A DNA stretch of 35,325 nucleotides from Flavobacteriales bacterium (GCA_947491305.1 CANLIL010000030.1:1-35325), one strand, 5' to 3'; counted from the first letter of the stretch, positions 16,949-25,636 are shown. The notes: generated from the letters alone by a model not told the origin. Numbers and translations are program-made.

Positions 16949-17703
16949 TGAAATAAAGAATTAATGGTTGATTCGTTTACAAATTCTAGGTTTTTTTTGG
17001 CGCTTTTTTCCATAAATACTGGAAGAGCCTTTGCTGTAACATTTAAATTATCATGCATTAAAATAATCGACCCCGGTTTTGCTAAAAATTGTAAGCGGTT
17101 AACAAGCCGTTGAGGTGTTTTAAAAACAGTATCAAACGATCTTTTGTTCCAACCAATTGATTGCAAATTCAATTGATTAATTACGTATGCAATTTTTGGA
17201 TTAGTAAAACCAACAGGTGGGCGTAAAAGATTAATTTTCTTGTTGCAAAGTTGTTGCAAAGTTTGTTGACCAGAAAGCACCTCATCTTTTACTTTTTTTC
17301 TAGACATCATGGCAAAAAATGGCGAATGGTGTTGTGTATGATTTCCAATTAAATGCCCTTCTCGTTGAATTTGTTCCACTAAGTCAGGAAATTGCTGCGC
17401 TTTTGATCCAATTAAAAAAAAGAGTGCTTTGCAATTGTGTTCTTTCAAAACAGCTAAAATTTTAGGCGTATTTTCTGGATGAGGACCATCATCAAACGTG
17501 AGTAAAATAGCTGGTTTTTGAATTCGCGAAATAGACTTAACAAAATAATTCATGCGCATAAATAGCACTCCTGCAGAAAGCACAAAGAAAAAACAAAGCC
17601 CAATGTATAATAACCATTCATTTCTAATCGAAGTATTTGGCGCAACAAAAGCACATATTAGGGCACTAAAAATTACTAAAAACACATTGATTTTATGTTT
17701 CAT
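16945..17703 (-). CDS. Polysaccharide deacetylase-like (NodB domain) membrane protein
   Basis: NodB-fold metal-dependent deacetylase of 252 residues. The motifs are intact: TFDDGPH (Asp71, Asp72), HTQHH (His122, His126), RPP (161-163) and LMHD (His217, Asp218). Two hydrophobic helices at the N-terminus (about 5-22 and 30-48) anchor it in the membrane. The family removes acetyl groups from carbohydrates; here the target may be a sugar or acetylated pigment intermediate. It overlaps the CLF gene by four bases on one side and the LolA-like gene by four on the other, so it is firmly part of operon B. Confidence 0.9.
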   Translation of the reverse strand: MKHKINVFLVIFSALICAFVAPNTSIRNEWLLYIGLCFFFVLSAGVLFMRMNYFVKSISRIQKPAILLTFDDGPHPENTPKILAVLKEHNCKALFFLIGSKAQQFPDLVEQIQREGHLIGNHTQHHSPFFAMMSRKKVKDEVLSGQQTLQQLCNKKINLLRPPVGFTNPKIAYVINQLNLQSIGWNKRSFDTVFKTPQRLVNRLQFLAKPGSIILMHDNLNVTAKALPVFMEKSAKKNLEFVNESTINSLFQ

Positions 17704-18611
17704 TTATTCGTTTTTTTTAGCAGTATCAAACCTAATTTGTCAGCTACTAAATTATTTACAATAAGTGCGTATTTTTTATCTTCCTTCAATAACCAATCGT
17801 GCGCCATGTGCATGCCAAATGCAGAAGCAGTATGATAAAACCCAGAGTAATTAATGTAATTTACCACATTTTCTTGGGGTGAAAAATCAGCGTTATTTGC
17901 GACAAAAACAGCATCCATTTCAGTGAATAAAACGCCATTCTGTTTTAAAAATTTTGAGATGGAATCCTTATAATTCGTTGCGGAAAAGTGCAAGTCAACT
18001 GCTAGCAATTCAATGGGGCTTGTTTTTTGATCAACGACTAAAAAAGTAGCGCCAGAAGTAAATGCAACAGGAGCATGAATCAATGAATCATTCAAACGAT
18101 TTAAAAAATCAATTGCTTCATCAGCAGCACCAGCCAGCACATTAGATTTACCTGCATTTACACATAATAAAGCATCATGAAGGGCAAGTTCAAACGACAA
18201 ACTATTTTGTGTATGCGTCATGTTATAAGCATGGTTCTTTAATTCTAATGATATTTGACCTGCAATTGTGTTGTGTGTTGATTGAATAAATGCTGTAGGC
18301 GATAAAATACTCCCCGAAGTGGTATGAATCGTTTTCAAAAACTTTTCGGTATCCGTTAAACAACCCAATGCCGTACCAACACTAATAGCTTCAAATGGAG
18401 AGTCACACGTTGTTTGGCAATAGTTGGATGCAGCAATAGCCATTCTCAAAATTGGACTTAAACGTCTCAATGCAGCAGGAGCAATATATTCTTTATAATC
18501 AGGATGCACCAAGGAACTCGTTTCATCTAAAATAGAAATCGTGTCCCAAATGTTCTTTTTTGCAAACGTATCTTGGTGCGCTATTGAGGTGATGGAATGA
18601 ATAAATGCCAT
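17700..18611 (-). CDS. Chain-length-factor-like ketosynthase partner (CLF-2)
   Basis: Ketosynthase-like protein of 303 residues lacking the catalytic cysteine: Ser137 stands at that place in TQNSLSFELAL. The surrounding segment SPTAFIQSTHNTIAGQI parallels TPTNFVQSTPNALAGQL in CLF-1, showing the two are paralogues. It is shorter than CLF-1 by about 47 residues. It follows KS-2 by one base and overlaps the deacetylase gene by four. As with ApeC/ApeO, it probably forms a heterodimer with KS-2 that sets polyene length. Confidence 0.82.
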   Translation of the reverse strand: MAFIHSITSIAHQDTFAKKNIWDTISILDETSSLVHPDYKEYIAPAALRRLSPILRMAIAASNYCQTTCDSPFEAISVGTALGCLTDTEKFLKTIHTTSGSILSPTAFIQSTHNTIAGQISLELKNHAYNMTHTQNSLSFELALHDALLCVNAGKSNVLAGAADEAIDFLNRLNDSLIHAPVAFTSGATFLVVDQKTSPIELLAVDLHFSATNYKDSISKFLKQNGVLFTEMDAVFVANNADFSPQENVVNYINYSGFYHTASAFGMHMAHDWLLKEDKKYALIVNNLVADKLGLILLKKTNK

Positions 18612-18612
18612 A

Positions 18613-19791
18613 TCAAATTTTACTAAAAATTAGCGTTGAATTATTTCCTCCAAAACCAAATGCATTGGATAATACATGCGTTACAGGTGCTTTTGTAACT
18701 GTTAGAATAGGTGTTAAATTTGTTTCAGCAATCGAAGTAGAAAAATTCAAATTTGGAAAAAGAATGCCTTCTTGAATGCTCAAAATTGAAATAATTGCTT
18801 CTATTCCACCAGAAGCAGCTAAAGTATGACCAGTATATGATTTAGTGGAACTAAAAGGAGGGACTTGTTCGCCAAAAACTCTTATTAAAGCATGCGATTC
18901 CGACAAGTCATTATTGGGAGTTGCGGTACCATGTGCATTTACATAATCAATATGTGATGCTTGTAAACCAGCAACAGAAAGTGCTTCCGTCATTGAAAGT
19001 ACTGCGCCTGACCCATCAGGCGAAGATGCGGTTTGGTGGTAAGCATCACAAGCATTGCTCCAACCAGTAACAAGCGCTAAAGGTGTTTTAGCTGTTTTAG
19101 AAAGCGAATTTTCACCTTCCAATACAATAAAACCTGCCCCCTCACCTAAATTTAATCCTTTACGGGTTTCGTCGAAAGGTCGACACCATTCTTCGTCAAA
19201 AATCATCAAAGAATTAAATCCAGCAATTGTAAACTGACTCAAGCCATCGGTTCCACCAACAATAACACGATCTAATTGACCGGATTGAATCAAACGAGCA
19301 CCCATCATGATTGCGTTGGTAGCTGAAGAACAAGCTGTTGAGATTGTATTGAAATAAGCGTCAATCCCTAACGAAGCTGCAATTTGTTGCGTTGTTGTTC
19401 CACTTGGGTGATTGCGGTACACCTCTTTATTGTCTACTTCCCCATTCAAAAATTTTAAATACTCTTTTTCACTAACATCCATCCCACCTACCGACGTTCC
19501 AGAGATTAATCCAGTTCGAATATCTGGGTGTAACACATGATTTTTAAAGGCCTCTTTTGCTGCAACCATTCCCAAAAGCGCAGTTCTTGATGCATCATTT
19601 TTTAAATCAAAATGTTCGATCAATTCAGCATTTGAAAAGCGAATTTCACCAACTTTATATTTTTCTGAATAGGGTTTTTCACCTTGACGAATGCCTGTTT
19701 TTTGAGCAAATAAGGATGCTTTTATTTCAGCAACATTATTGCCCAAAGCAGCAATTGCTCCGTATCCAGTAATATAAATTTTAGTTGACAT
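18613..19791 (-). CDS. Beta-ketoacyl-ACP synthase, FabF type (KS-2)
   Basis: Active condensing enzyme of 392 residues with full triad: Cys154 in STACSSATNA, His287 in NAHGTAT and His322 in SYTGHTLAASGG, with Lys317. It resembles KS-1 throughout, including the KSYTGHTLAASG stretch, so the two derive from one module. Its ATG overlaps the ACP-2 stop by one base (TAATG), and CLF-2 follows after one base. It should elongate ACP-bound chains with malonyl units together with CLF-2; this pair is my best candidate for the main polyene synthase since it shares an operon with the starter and reduction genes. Confidence 0.93.
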   Translation of the reverse strand: MSTKIYITGYGAIAALGNNVAEIKASLFAQKTGIRQGEKPYSEKYKVGEIRFSNAELIEHFDLKNDASRTALLGMVAAKEAFKNHVLHPDIRTGLISGTSVGGMDVSEKEYLKFLNGEVDNKEVYRNHPSGTTTQQIAASLGIDAYFNTISTACSSATNAIMMGARLIQSGQLDRVIVGGTDGLSQFTIAGFNSLMIFDEEWCRPFDETRKGLNLGEGAGFIVLEGENSLSKTAKTPLALVTGWSNACDAYHQTASSPDGSGAVLSMTEALSVAGLQASHIDYVNAHGTATPNNDLSESHALIRVFGEQVPPFSSTKSYTGHTLAASGGIEAIISILSIQEGILFPNLNFSTSIAETNLTPILTVTKAPVTHVLSNAFGFGGNNSTLIFSKI

Positions 19792-20045
19792 TAGCTATTT
19801 TTCTCAATATAAGCTGCCAAGGTATTGATTGATTCAAAAATCATTCTACCTTCAGCAGGATTTTCAATTTTAATTCCATATTGACTGTCTAATAAAACAA
19901 TCAATTCTAAGGCATCAATTGAATCTAATCCTAAGCCATTTTCATTGAATAATTGTACGTCGTCATCAATATCAGCCACTTGCATGTCTTCAATGTTCAA
20001 TTGTTCAATGATTTGTGCTTTCAATTTTTCTTTTAACTCACTCAT
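19791..20045 (-). CDS. Acyl carrier protein (ACP-2)
   Basis: Carrier of 84 residues with attachment site Ser42 in GLDSIDALEL. It is a close relative of ACP-1, sharing LGLDSID, ELIVLLD and YGIKI. It overlaps the truncated CLF-like gene by 8 bases and KS-2 by one. It probably presents the aryl starter or growing polyene to KS-2/CLF-2. Confidence 0.95.
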   Translation of the reverse strand: MSELKEKLKAQIIEQLNIEDMQVADIDDDVQLFNENGLGLDSIDALELIVLLDSQYGIKIENPAEGRMIFESINTLAAYIEKNS

Positions 20046-20640
20046 TTTTATATTGTTTATAAATTTTTTCTACTTCTTCTGTTAACGAAAGATTGGTTGA
20101 ATTTTCAACTAAAAATACAAAACATTCTTTAGTTTTTAAAGGATGATCTTCCACCCATGCACATAAGCAATAGGAAGCGCCCTTTTGAAAGGCAAATTTT
20201 AATTGTTCTTCAAAAAAAGAAGCATTGAATTTTTTTTGAATGAAAAAACAACTTTCGCCATACCATTTGTACTTTATAGCTAATTCTCCTGTTACAATAT
20301 TTGGCAGCGTGTAGACAAATAAAGAAGGACTTGGCATATTTAATTCAGTGTAGGAATTAATAAATTTAGCATCAAAATCACTACTTGAACCTGCATTTGA
20401 AAAAACCAAATGTAATCCCTCTTCGGTAATCTCCTGATTCGGCAATGCTTCAGCTATTAATTCAACAGCTAATAAAGCCATTTTAGACAAGCCATCCATT
20501 TTATGGAATTTTGGATAATCTAATTTTAAATGAACATAAAGTTCTTTTGTCCAATTATCATTTTCTTGAAAAGAATAACGTTCTTTTCCATTCACTGCTG
20601 CACCTAATTGAGATAAGTAGCTATGTGTATTAATTTTCAT
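20038..20640 (-). CDS. Truncated CLF/ketosynthase-like protein (CLF-3)
   Basis: Protein of 200 residues that matches only the first half of a ketosynthase fold. SPSLFVYTLPNIVTGELAI aligns with SPTAFIQSTHNTIAGQISL of CLF-2, and FNASFFEEQL stands where CLF-2 has SLSFELAL. No cysteine nucleophile is present and the C-terminal half is absent. The reading frame is intact and ends normally, so it is probably a stable short protein rather than a fresh pseudogene. The start at 20640 shares an ATGA overlap with KS-3, and its stop overlaps ACP-2. A role as a small partner of KS-3 is inferred. Confidence 0.72.
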   Translation of the reverse strand: MKINTHSYLSQLGAAVNGKERYSFQENDNWTKELYVHLKLDYPKFHKMDGLSKMALLAVELIAEALPNQEITEEGLHLVFSNAGSSSDFDAKFINSYTELNMPSPSLFVYTLPNIVTGELAIKYKWYGESCFFIQKKFNASFFEEQLKFAFQKGASYCLCAWVEDHPLKTKECFVFLVENSTNLSLTEEVEKIYKQYKNE

Positions 20641-21719
20641 CGCACTGATTTTAAAATTAATACTGCATTTCCACCACCAAAGCCTGAAGCAGTTTTTAAG
20701 ACATATTGGCACTTTTTCTCTTGGTTTTCAGAAAGAATATTGAGCGATTCTGGCGTTCCTTGTTCATCAAAACCAAGACTTTTAAAAAGCATTGAATGTT
20801 CCATAGAAAGCATACAAATTAAGGTTTCAATAACCCCTGCAGCGCCTAATGTATGGCCAAAATATCCTTTCATGCTATTGAGAGGAATTCCTTGCATTCC
20901 CAAGCGGTTAAATGCAATACTTTCCATATCATCGTTGAAAATAGTACCCGTTCCATGTGCAGATATAAAATCGATATCTGTTGCTGATATCTCGGCTTCT
21001 TTTAAGGCGTTTGAAACAGCTCTGAACAACCCTTCTCCAGTTCTAGAAGGTCCAGAAATATGATTGGCATCATTCGATGTTTTTCCACTCACGTATTCGA
21101 CACAAAACGCTTTCTCTTTTCTTGAAGTTAAATGAATAATGCCACAAGCTTCGCCTAAATTGATGCCTTTTCTAGTCTTATCAAAGGGTTGACACATTTC
21201 ATCACTTAATGCAAACAAACTTTGAAAGCCATAAATAACGAAATCAGAAATTGCATCAATGCCTATAACAAAGGAATCATCGTAGCGTTCAGACTGAATG
21301 TATTGAGCTGCTAAATTAAGTGCAACAACGCCAGAAATACAGGCATTTGAAATAATTATTGGTTCATTTGATGTTGGAAAATGTGCCTTAAGAATCGTTC
21401 TCAAGGGTTCAAATGTGTCATTTGGTAATTGCGATAAATCAGCCTTTGTTGAGCTGATAATAAAACAAGTTTTAGGACTATTTAATCGATCAGAAGTATG
21501 CTCTTTTATTAACGCTTCACATGCAGAATTTAACATAAATTGCAGTGAATTATTTTCAGGTATGCTTATTTTTCCAAGCGGTAAATTTTCTTTATTAAAT
21601 CCAATTGAATCCACCCAATTTAATCCAGAAGTATTGGTGATAAAAGCATTAAAATGCGCGTTTATCCCATTTCCAATCGGACTGATTAATGTGCCATATT
21701 TTAAATAAACATTACGCAT
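20637..21719 (-). CDS. Beta-ketoacyl synthase family protein (KS-3)
   Basis: Condensing-enzyme homologue of 360 residues, more divergent than KS-1 and KS-2. Triad residues are kept: Cys127 in SNACISGVVAL, His255 in SAHGTGT and His289 in GYFGHTLGAAG. The N-terminus is short for the family. The ATG at 21719 (MRNVYLKYG) is chosen over a frame opening at 21752, as it overlaps the thioesterase stop by only 8 bases. It is paired with the truncated CLF-3 through an ATGA overlap. It could catalyse an early or special condensation (for example first extension of the aryl starter, as ApeR-type enzymes do), but this is not shown. Confidence 0.85.
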   Translation of the reverse strand: MRNVYLKYGTLISPIGNGINAHFNAFITNTSGLNWVDSIGFNKENLPLGKISIPENNSLQFMLNSACEALIKEHTSDRLNSPKTCFIISSTKADLSQLPNDTFEPLRTILKAHFPTSNEPIIISNACISGVVALNLAAQYIQSERYDDSFVIGIDAISDFVIYGFQSLFALSDEMCQPFDKTRKGINLGEACGIIHLTSRKEKAFCVEYVSGKTSNDANHISGPSRTGEGLFRAVSNALKEAEISATDIDFISAHGTGTIFNDDMESIAFNRLGMQGIPLNSMKGYFGHTLGAAGVIETLICMLSMEHSMLFKSLGFDEQGTPESLNILSENQEKKCQYVLKTASGFGGGNAVLILKSVR

Positions 21720-22140
21720 TGATCCAAGGTTGTTGTTCTTCCCAATTGGCATAAAAATCGGGTTTGTTTAATTCCAACGTTCGTTCTTTGGCAGATAAGA
21801 AAACTTGAATTGTTTGACCAATAGCCGCCAATTTATTCGTAGATAAATTCAATACTTCGTAACGAAACACAATCTTAGCAGCAGAACGAAATTCTAAGAT
21901 AGCCGTAACTCGAAGGTTTTCACCATAATAAATTGGTGCTTTATGATCTATTTCACTGTGAACAATGGGTGTAAAATAACCTTGATTGAAGATGGCTAAA
22001 TTATCTAAGTTGTATTCTTTCCCCAGACATTCACGAGCGTCTTCAAAAAACTTTAAATAATTGCCATGCCAAACAACACCCATTGCATCTGTTTCACTAA
22101 ATCGAACTGCTAAATCAATAGATTTTTTTAGAACTTTCAT
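21712..22140 (-). CDS. Hotdog thioesterase, 4-hydroxybenzoyl-CoA thioesterase (YbgC) type
   Basis: Thioesterase of 142 residues. The 4HBT motif is plain: RFSETDAMGVVWHGNYLKFF, with Asp18 in the catalytic position. It hydrolyses acyl thioesters in the cytoplasm; in aryl polyene clusters a similar thioesterase (ApeK type) is thought to release or proofread ACP-bound intermediates. The ATG at 22140 overlaps the preceding stop by four bases (ATGA); a longer frame to 22164 is less likely. It overlaps KS-3 by 8 bases. Confidence 0.9.
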   Translation of the reverse strand: MKVLKKSIDLAVRFSETDAMGVVWHGNYLKFFEDARECLGKEYNLDNLAIFNQGYFTPIVHSEIDHKAPIYYGENLRVTAILEFRSAAKIVFRYEVLNLSTNKLAAIGQTIQVFLSAKERTLELNKPDFYANWEEQQPWINA

Positions 22141-22556
22141 GCTAAAACAATTTTTAATTGACAAGTTAACAAATCCGTTTCATTACATCGTGCAATCCCT
22201 TCAATTAAATGTATAGTACCAAATGAACTTAAAACTTTGATGGAGGTTTGAATTAGATTTCCTGCTTCAGCTGTTGCAAAAACCTCCAATTTTGAAATAG
22301 CACCAATGAATCCCATTCCACCAGCATCTTCGCCATTTTGTGTTGCAACATATCCAAATCCAGCAGCACAAGTTTGAGCAATGTTTTCAATTAAAGCAGA
22401 TTCTGACAAACACTTGTTTGCTAAGAATAAATTATCTTCCTCAATTAAAAAAGAAGACTCAAATGATGTTTCATTTGCGTCAAGTAAAGCATCAATCATG
22501 ACAAATGGCGCTCTTTGAGGGATGTATTTTAAGATATTTTCTTTGTTAACTAACAT
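22137..22556 (-). CDS. ApeP-like hotdog dehydratase subunit
   Basis: Hotdog-fold protein of 139 residues like the ApeP family of aryl polyene 3-hydroxyacyl-ACP dehydratases. IPQRAPFVMIDALL and ESALIENIAQT are the family hallmarks. Glu57 in IENIAQ aligns with the FabZ catalytic glutamate, but the histidine expected fourteen residues before it is absent (Leu43). Alone it may therefore be inactive, fitting a heteromer with a His-bearing partner, as ApeI and ApeP form in E. coli. The ATG at 22556 overlaps the acyltransferase stop by 11 bases and the stop overlaps the thioesterase start by four. Confidence 0.82.
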   Translation of the reverse strand: MLVNKENILKYIPQRAPFVMIDALLDANETSFESSFLIEEDNLFLANKCLSESALIENIAQTCAAGFGYVATQNGEDAGGMGFIGAISKLEVFATAEAGNLIQTSIKVLSSFGTIHLIEGIARCNETDLLTCQLKIVLA

Positions 22557-23418
22557 AATATTTGTAAAAATTAAACCATTGATTTGGCGCTTTTTTAACG
22601 TTCGATTCAAGCTCTTCGACATATTTTAGCGCTAATTCTTCCGGAGAAGTAGCATTGATTAAATAATTTGTAGCGCTTAAATCATAATGTAATCCTTTTC
22701 CTTTTAAAGCAAAAACAAATGTTAAAGGAACATTGAATTTATGCGCCATAAAAAATGGTCCTAAAGGAAATTCAGCCAATCCATTTAAAAAAGGCAAGCG
22801 TATTTTTTTTTGATCTTCCACTACGCGATCTGCATGCAAAGCAATCATCTCATTACGCTTTAAAGCTTGGTGTATTAAAATCAAATGTGACATGTCATCT
22901 TTTAGCGGAATTAAATTGAATTTTACCGCTTCAGTTTGTTTAGAAAGAAACCCTTTAATTTTTTCCACTTCAGCGTCCAACATCAAAATATTAATTTTAG
23001 AAGTAATTCTCTCACCAATAAAACTTCCTGCATTTTCCCAATTACCAATGTGACCAGAAAATAAAAACCCGCCTTTTCCTAAAGTATTTATTTCTTTTAA
23101 AACGGCTTCATTTTCAAATGTAAACGAATAGTGTTTTTTTAAAGTGGTTTTCAGTGCGATGCGATCAATCAAAACTTGACCAAAATTGAAAAATGTTCGA
23201 ATCGTATAACCAAAAGACTTTAAATATGAAAATTGAAAGCCTGTTTGATAAAAATGGATCAAAGCTTTTCTATTTTTGCTTGCAAATAAAACGTAATAAA
23301 ACGTCACTAAACGACAAAAAGCATAACTAAAGCGAATGCCAAAAAAACGTATGCTGTATACAAAGAATTGATAGCCTAAAAGAGTACCCTTTGTTTTACC
23401 ATTCCATTTTTTTTCCAT
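22546..23418 (-). CDS. LpxL/HtrB-like acyltransferase
   Basis: Membrane-associated acyltransferase of 290 residues of the lipid A biosynthesis (LABLAT) type. An N-terminal hydrophobic stretch (about 12-47) precedes the HxxxxE motif SGHIGNWENAG (His123, Glu128), and later LHADR and LPFLNGLAEFPLGPF fit the family. LpxL enzymes move acyl groups from ACP to lipid A; similar proteins are standard in aryl polyene clusters, where they likely attach the polyene or a fatty chain to a lipid anchor. It follows ACP-3 by 6 bases and overlaps the ApeP-like gene. Its acceptor is unknown. Confidence 0.88.
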   Translation of the reverse strand: MEKKWNGKTKGTLLGYQFFVYSIRFFGIRFSYAFCRLVTFYYVLFASKNRKALIHFYQTGFQFSYLKSFGYTIRTFFNFGQVLIDRIALKTTLKKHYSFTFENEAVLKEINTLGKGGFLFSGHIGNWENAGSFIGERITSKINILMLDAEVEKIKGFLSKQTEAVKFNLIPLKDDMSHLILIHQALKRNEMIALHADRVVEDQKKIRLPFLNGLAEFPLGPFFMAHKFNVPLTFVFALKGKGLHYDLSATNYLINATSPEELALKYVEELESNVKKAPNQWFNFYKYYVS

Positions 23419-23424
23419 CAGAAA

Positions 23425-23670
23425 TTATTCCGCCATTTTAACTTCAACCATTTGATAGAAATCTTCAAATGTTGCAACTGATTTAAAATCTTCTGCTGAA
23501 GGTTTAAATCCTAAATTTTCTTCAATTACAATCACAAGATCAACATAATCTAAACTACTTAAATCAAGCGTTTCTTGCAAATTGTTTTCAGGTTCAATCG
23601 TATTCGGATCAACTTCAAATTCTTCAGATAAAAAACGTTTTGTCGTTTCAATTATTTCTGCTCTATTCAT
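23425..23670 (-). CDS. Acyl carrier protein (ACP-3)
   Basis: Carrier of 81 residues of a different subtype from ACP-1 and ACP-2. The attachment site is Ser39 in LDLSSLDYVDL, where a serine stands in place of the common aspartate before the modified serine (SSL rather than DSL). It has KPSAEDF before the last helix. It lies 8 bases after KS-4 and 6 before the acyltransferase, so it may feed that enzyme. Confidence 0.92.
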   Translation of the reverse strand: MNRAEIIETTKRFLSEEFEVDPNTIEPENNLQETLDLSSLDYVDLVIVIEENLGFKPSAEDFKSVATFEDFYQMVEVKMAE

Positions 23671-23678
23671 GGTTTTTG

Positions 23679-24902
23679 TTAAAGTTTAAATTTTTTGATG
23701 ATTAACGATGAATTTGTACCTCCAAAACCAAATGAATTGGATAAAAAACAATCAATTTTTGCTTCACGAAACTCAGGCACAATATTTATTTTCGATGAAT
23801 CTTCATCGGGGTTTTCAAAATTAATATTTGGTGCAATAAAATCATTTTGCATCATTAGTAATGAATAAACAACTTCACTTGCGCCTGCCATCCAACATTC
23901 ATGTCCTGTCATGCTTTTGGTTGAACTAACAGGAATCTTTGAGCCCAAAACACCTGCAATTACTTGTGCTTCTGTTGTGTCTCCAACAGGCGTTGATGTA
24001 GCATGCGCATTGATGTAATCAATATCGTTTGGTGTTAAACCAGCCTGTTTCATCGACATTGTCAAGGATCGATATTGGCCGTCAAAATTAGGGTTTGAAA
24101 TATGATCGCCATTGGAAGAGAAGCCATAACCAACAATTTCCCCGTATATTTTGGCATTTCGCTTCAATGCCGATTCTAAGGATTCGATGATAATCGTAGC
24201 TGAGCCTCCTGAAGGAACCAAACCATCACGATCGCGGTCGAATGGTCGGCTTGCTTTGTGCGGTGCGTCATGGCGAATCGAAAATGTTCCTAATCCGTCA
24301 AAACTGCCCATTGCATAAATGTTAATTTCTTGCGCGCCCCCACAAATTACTCGTTCTTGCAAGCCTTGTTTAATCAATAAGTAACCCATCCCAATAGAAT
24401 GCGAACCTGAAGCACAAGCTGCAGACATTGTTAAATTGATGCCTTTCAATTTATAAATCGTAGATAAATTCATGTTTACCGTACAATTCATATTTTGAAA
24501 AATATCACCACTTCCAATCAGTGTTGTATCTTTTCGTTGACGTGCTTTGTCAATTGTTTCTACAACAGCTCCTGCTGTAGAATCATTCCCGAAAATAATT
24601 CCAGTTTCATTGTTCTCAAAGAAATCTGCATCCAAACCAGCCATTTCAACAGCTTCTTTTGTTGACATGTAAGCAAACATTGCAGGTTGGTGCATTCCAA
24701 TTCGTTCTCTTCGCGATAAAAAAGGTTTTAAGTCTGGATCTTTTACAAAGCCAGTTAAACACGATCTATAACCAAATTCTTTTCTCAGCTCATCATAAAT
24801 TATTCCGCTTTTCCCTTCTTTTAAAGAAGTTAAAACTTCGGGAATAGATTCACCGATGCTTGAATAAATACCGATACCTGTGATTACAACTCTGTGTTCC
24901 AT
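23679..24902 (-). CDS. Beta-ketoacyl-ACP synthase, FabB/FabF type (KS-4)
   Basis: Condensing enzyme of 407 residues with complete triad: Cys163 in SAACASGSHSIG, His300 in NAHATSTPVGD and His334 in MTGHECWMAGAS. The MTGHECWMAGAS pattern is FabB-like and distinct from KS-1/2. It stands without a CLF partner and lies between FabG (2-base gap) and ACP-3. In aryl polyene systems one such stand-alone ketosynthase starts the chain (ApeR-like) or supplies fatty-acid-like chains; which applies here is open. Confidence 0.93.
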   Translation of the reverse strand: MEHRVVITGIGIYSSIGESIPEVLTSLKEGKSGIIYDELRKEFGYRSCLTGFVKDPDLKPFLSRRERIGMHQPAMFAYMSTKEAVEMAGLDADFFENNETGIIFGNDSTAGAVVETIDKARQRKDTTLIGSGDIFQNMNCTVNMNLSTIYKLKGINLTMSAACASGSHSIGMGYLLIKQGLQERVICGGAQEINIYAMGSFDGLGTFSIRHDAPHKASRPFDRDRDGLVPSGGSATIIIESLESALKRNAKIYGEIVGYGFSSNGDHISNPNFDGQYRSLTMSMKQAGLTPNDIDYINAHATSTPVGDTTEAQVIAGVLGSKIPVSSTKSMTGHECWMAGASEVVYSLLMMQNDFIAPNINFENPDEDSSKINIVPEFREAKIDCFLSNSFGFGGTNSSLIIKKFKL

Positions 24903-24904
24903 AA

Positions 24905-25636
24905 TTAAGCGTAAATTCCACCATTAATATTAATGACTTCACCTGTAATGTATGCGGCCTTAGGAGAGGCAATAAAACTCACCAAGTCAGCGACTTCTTG
25001 AGGAGTGCCAAAACGATTGGCTGGCACCATTTTTTTCAATTCATCGATGGGCAAGTCGCTCGTCATATCCGAAAGAATAAAACCTGGAGCAACTGCATTC
25101 ACCGTAATATTTCGTTTAGCCACTTCTTGCGATAATGCCTTAGTTGCAGCAATCATTCCCCCTTTTGCAGCGGAATAATTTGTTTGACCTGGAACACCTT
25201 TCAATCCGCTTAAAGAAGCTACATTGATAATTCTACCAGAGCGATTACGCAACATTTTTTGGATTACAGCTTGCGTACAATTGTACATTCCTTTCAACGA
25301 AGTATTGATGACATCGTCCCAATCATTTTCACTTACCCATGGAAATAAATTATCACGTGTAATTCCAGCATTGTTTACCAACACCTCTATTTTATTTTCA
25401 GGATTATTGGTGAACCATTGTTGCATTTTATCCTGCACTTCTTGATTGTTTTTAACATCAAATTGCATTAATTCTGCTGAGCCACCATGTGACTCAATTT
25501 CAGACATTGTTGCTGCTGCAGCTGCTTGATTGGCTGTATAATTGATGATAATATGTAAACTATGATCTAACGACAATTGAATAGCAATTGCCTTTCCCAA
25601 CCCTCTTGATGCTCCTGTAACCAATGCGCTTTTCAT
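24905..25636 (-). CDS. fabG: 3-oxoacyl-ACP reductase, FabG type
   Basis: Short-chain dehydrogenase/reductase of 243 residues, normal for FabG. The cofactor loop is TGASRGLG (residues 7-14), followed by NNAG (88-91) and the catalytic Ser141-Tyr154-Lys158 set in NVASLSGLKG and NYSAAKGG. It reduces 3-ketoacyl-ACP to 3-hydroxyacyl-ACP with NAD(P)H, the step before dehydration in polyene building. The 47-base gap upstream is the widest in operon B and contains a -7-like box. The KS-4 gene follows after two bases. Confidence 0.94.
   Translation of the reverse strand: MKSALVTGASRGLGKAIAIQLSLDHSLHIIINYTANQAAAAATMSEIESHGGSAELMQFDVKNNQEVQDKMQQWFTNNPENKIEVLVNNAGITRDNLFPWVSENDWDDVINTSLKGMYNCTQAVIQKMLRNRSGRIINVASLSGLKGVPGQTNYSAAKGGMIAATKALSQEVAKRNITVNAVAPGFILSDMTSDLPIDELKKMVPANRFGTPQEVADLVSFIASPKAAYITGEVININGGIYA

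Noticed and set aside
20038-20640. Reading the short CLF-like gene as a pseudogene
   Set aside because: No frameshift or remnant of the missing half is seen, the frame is intact, and both ends overlap neighbours as in a maintained operon.
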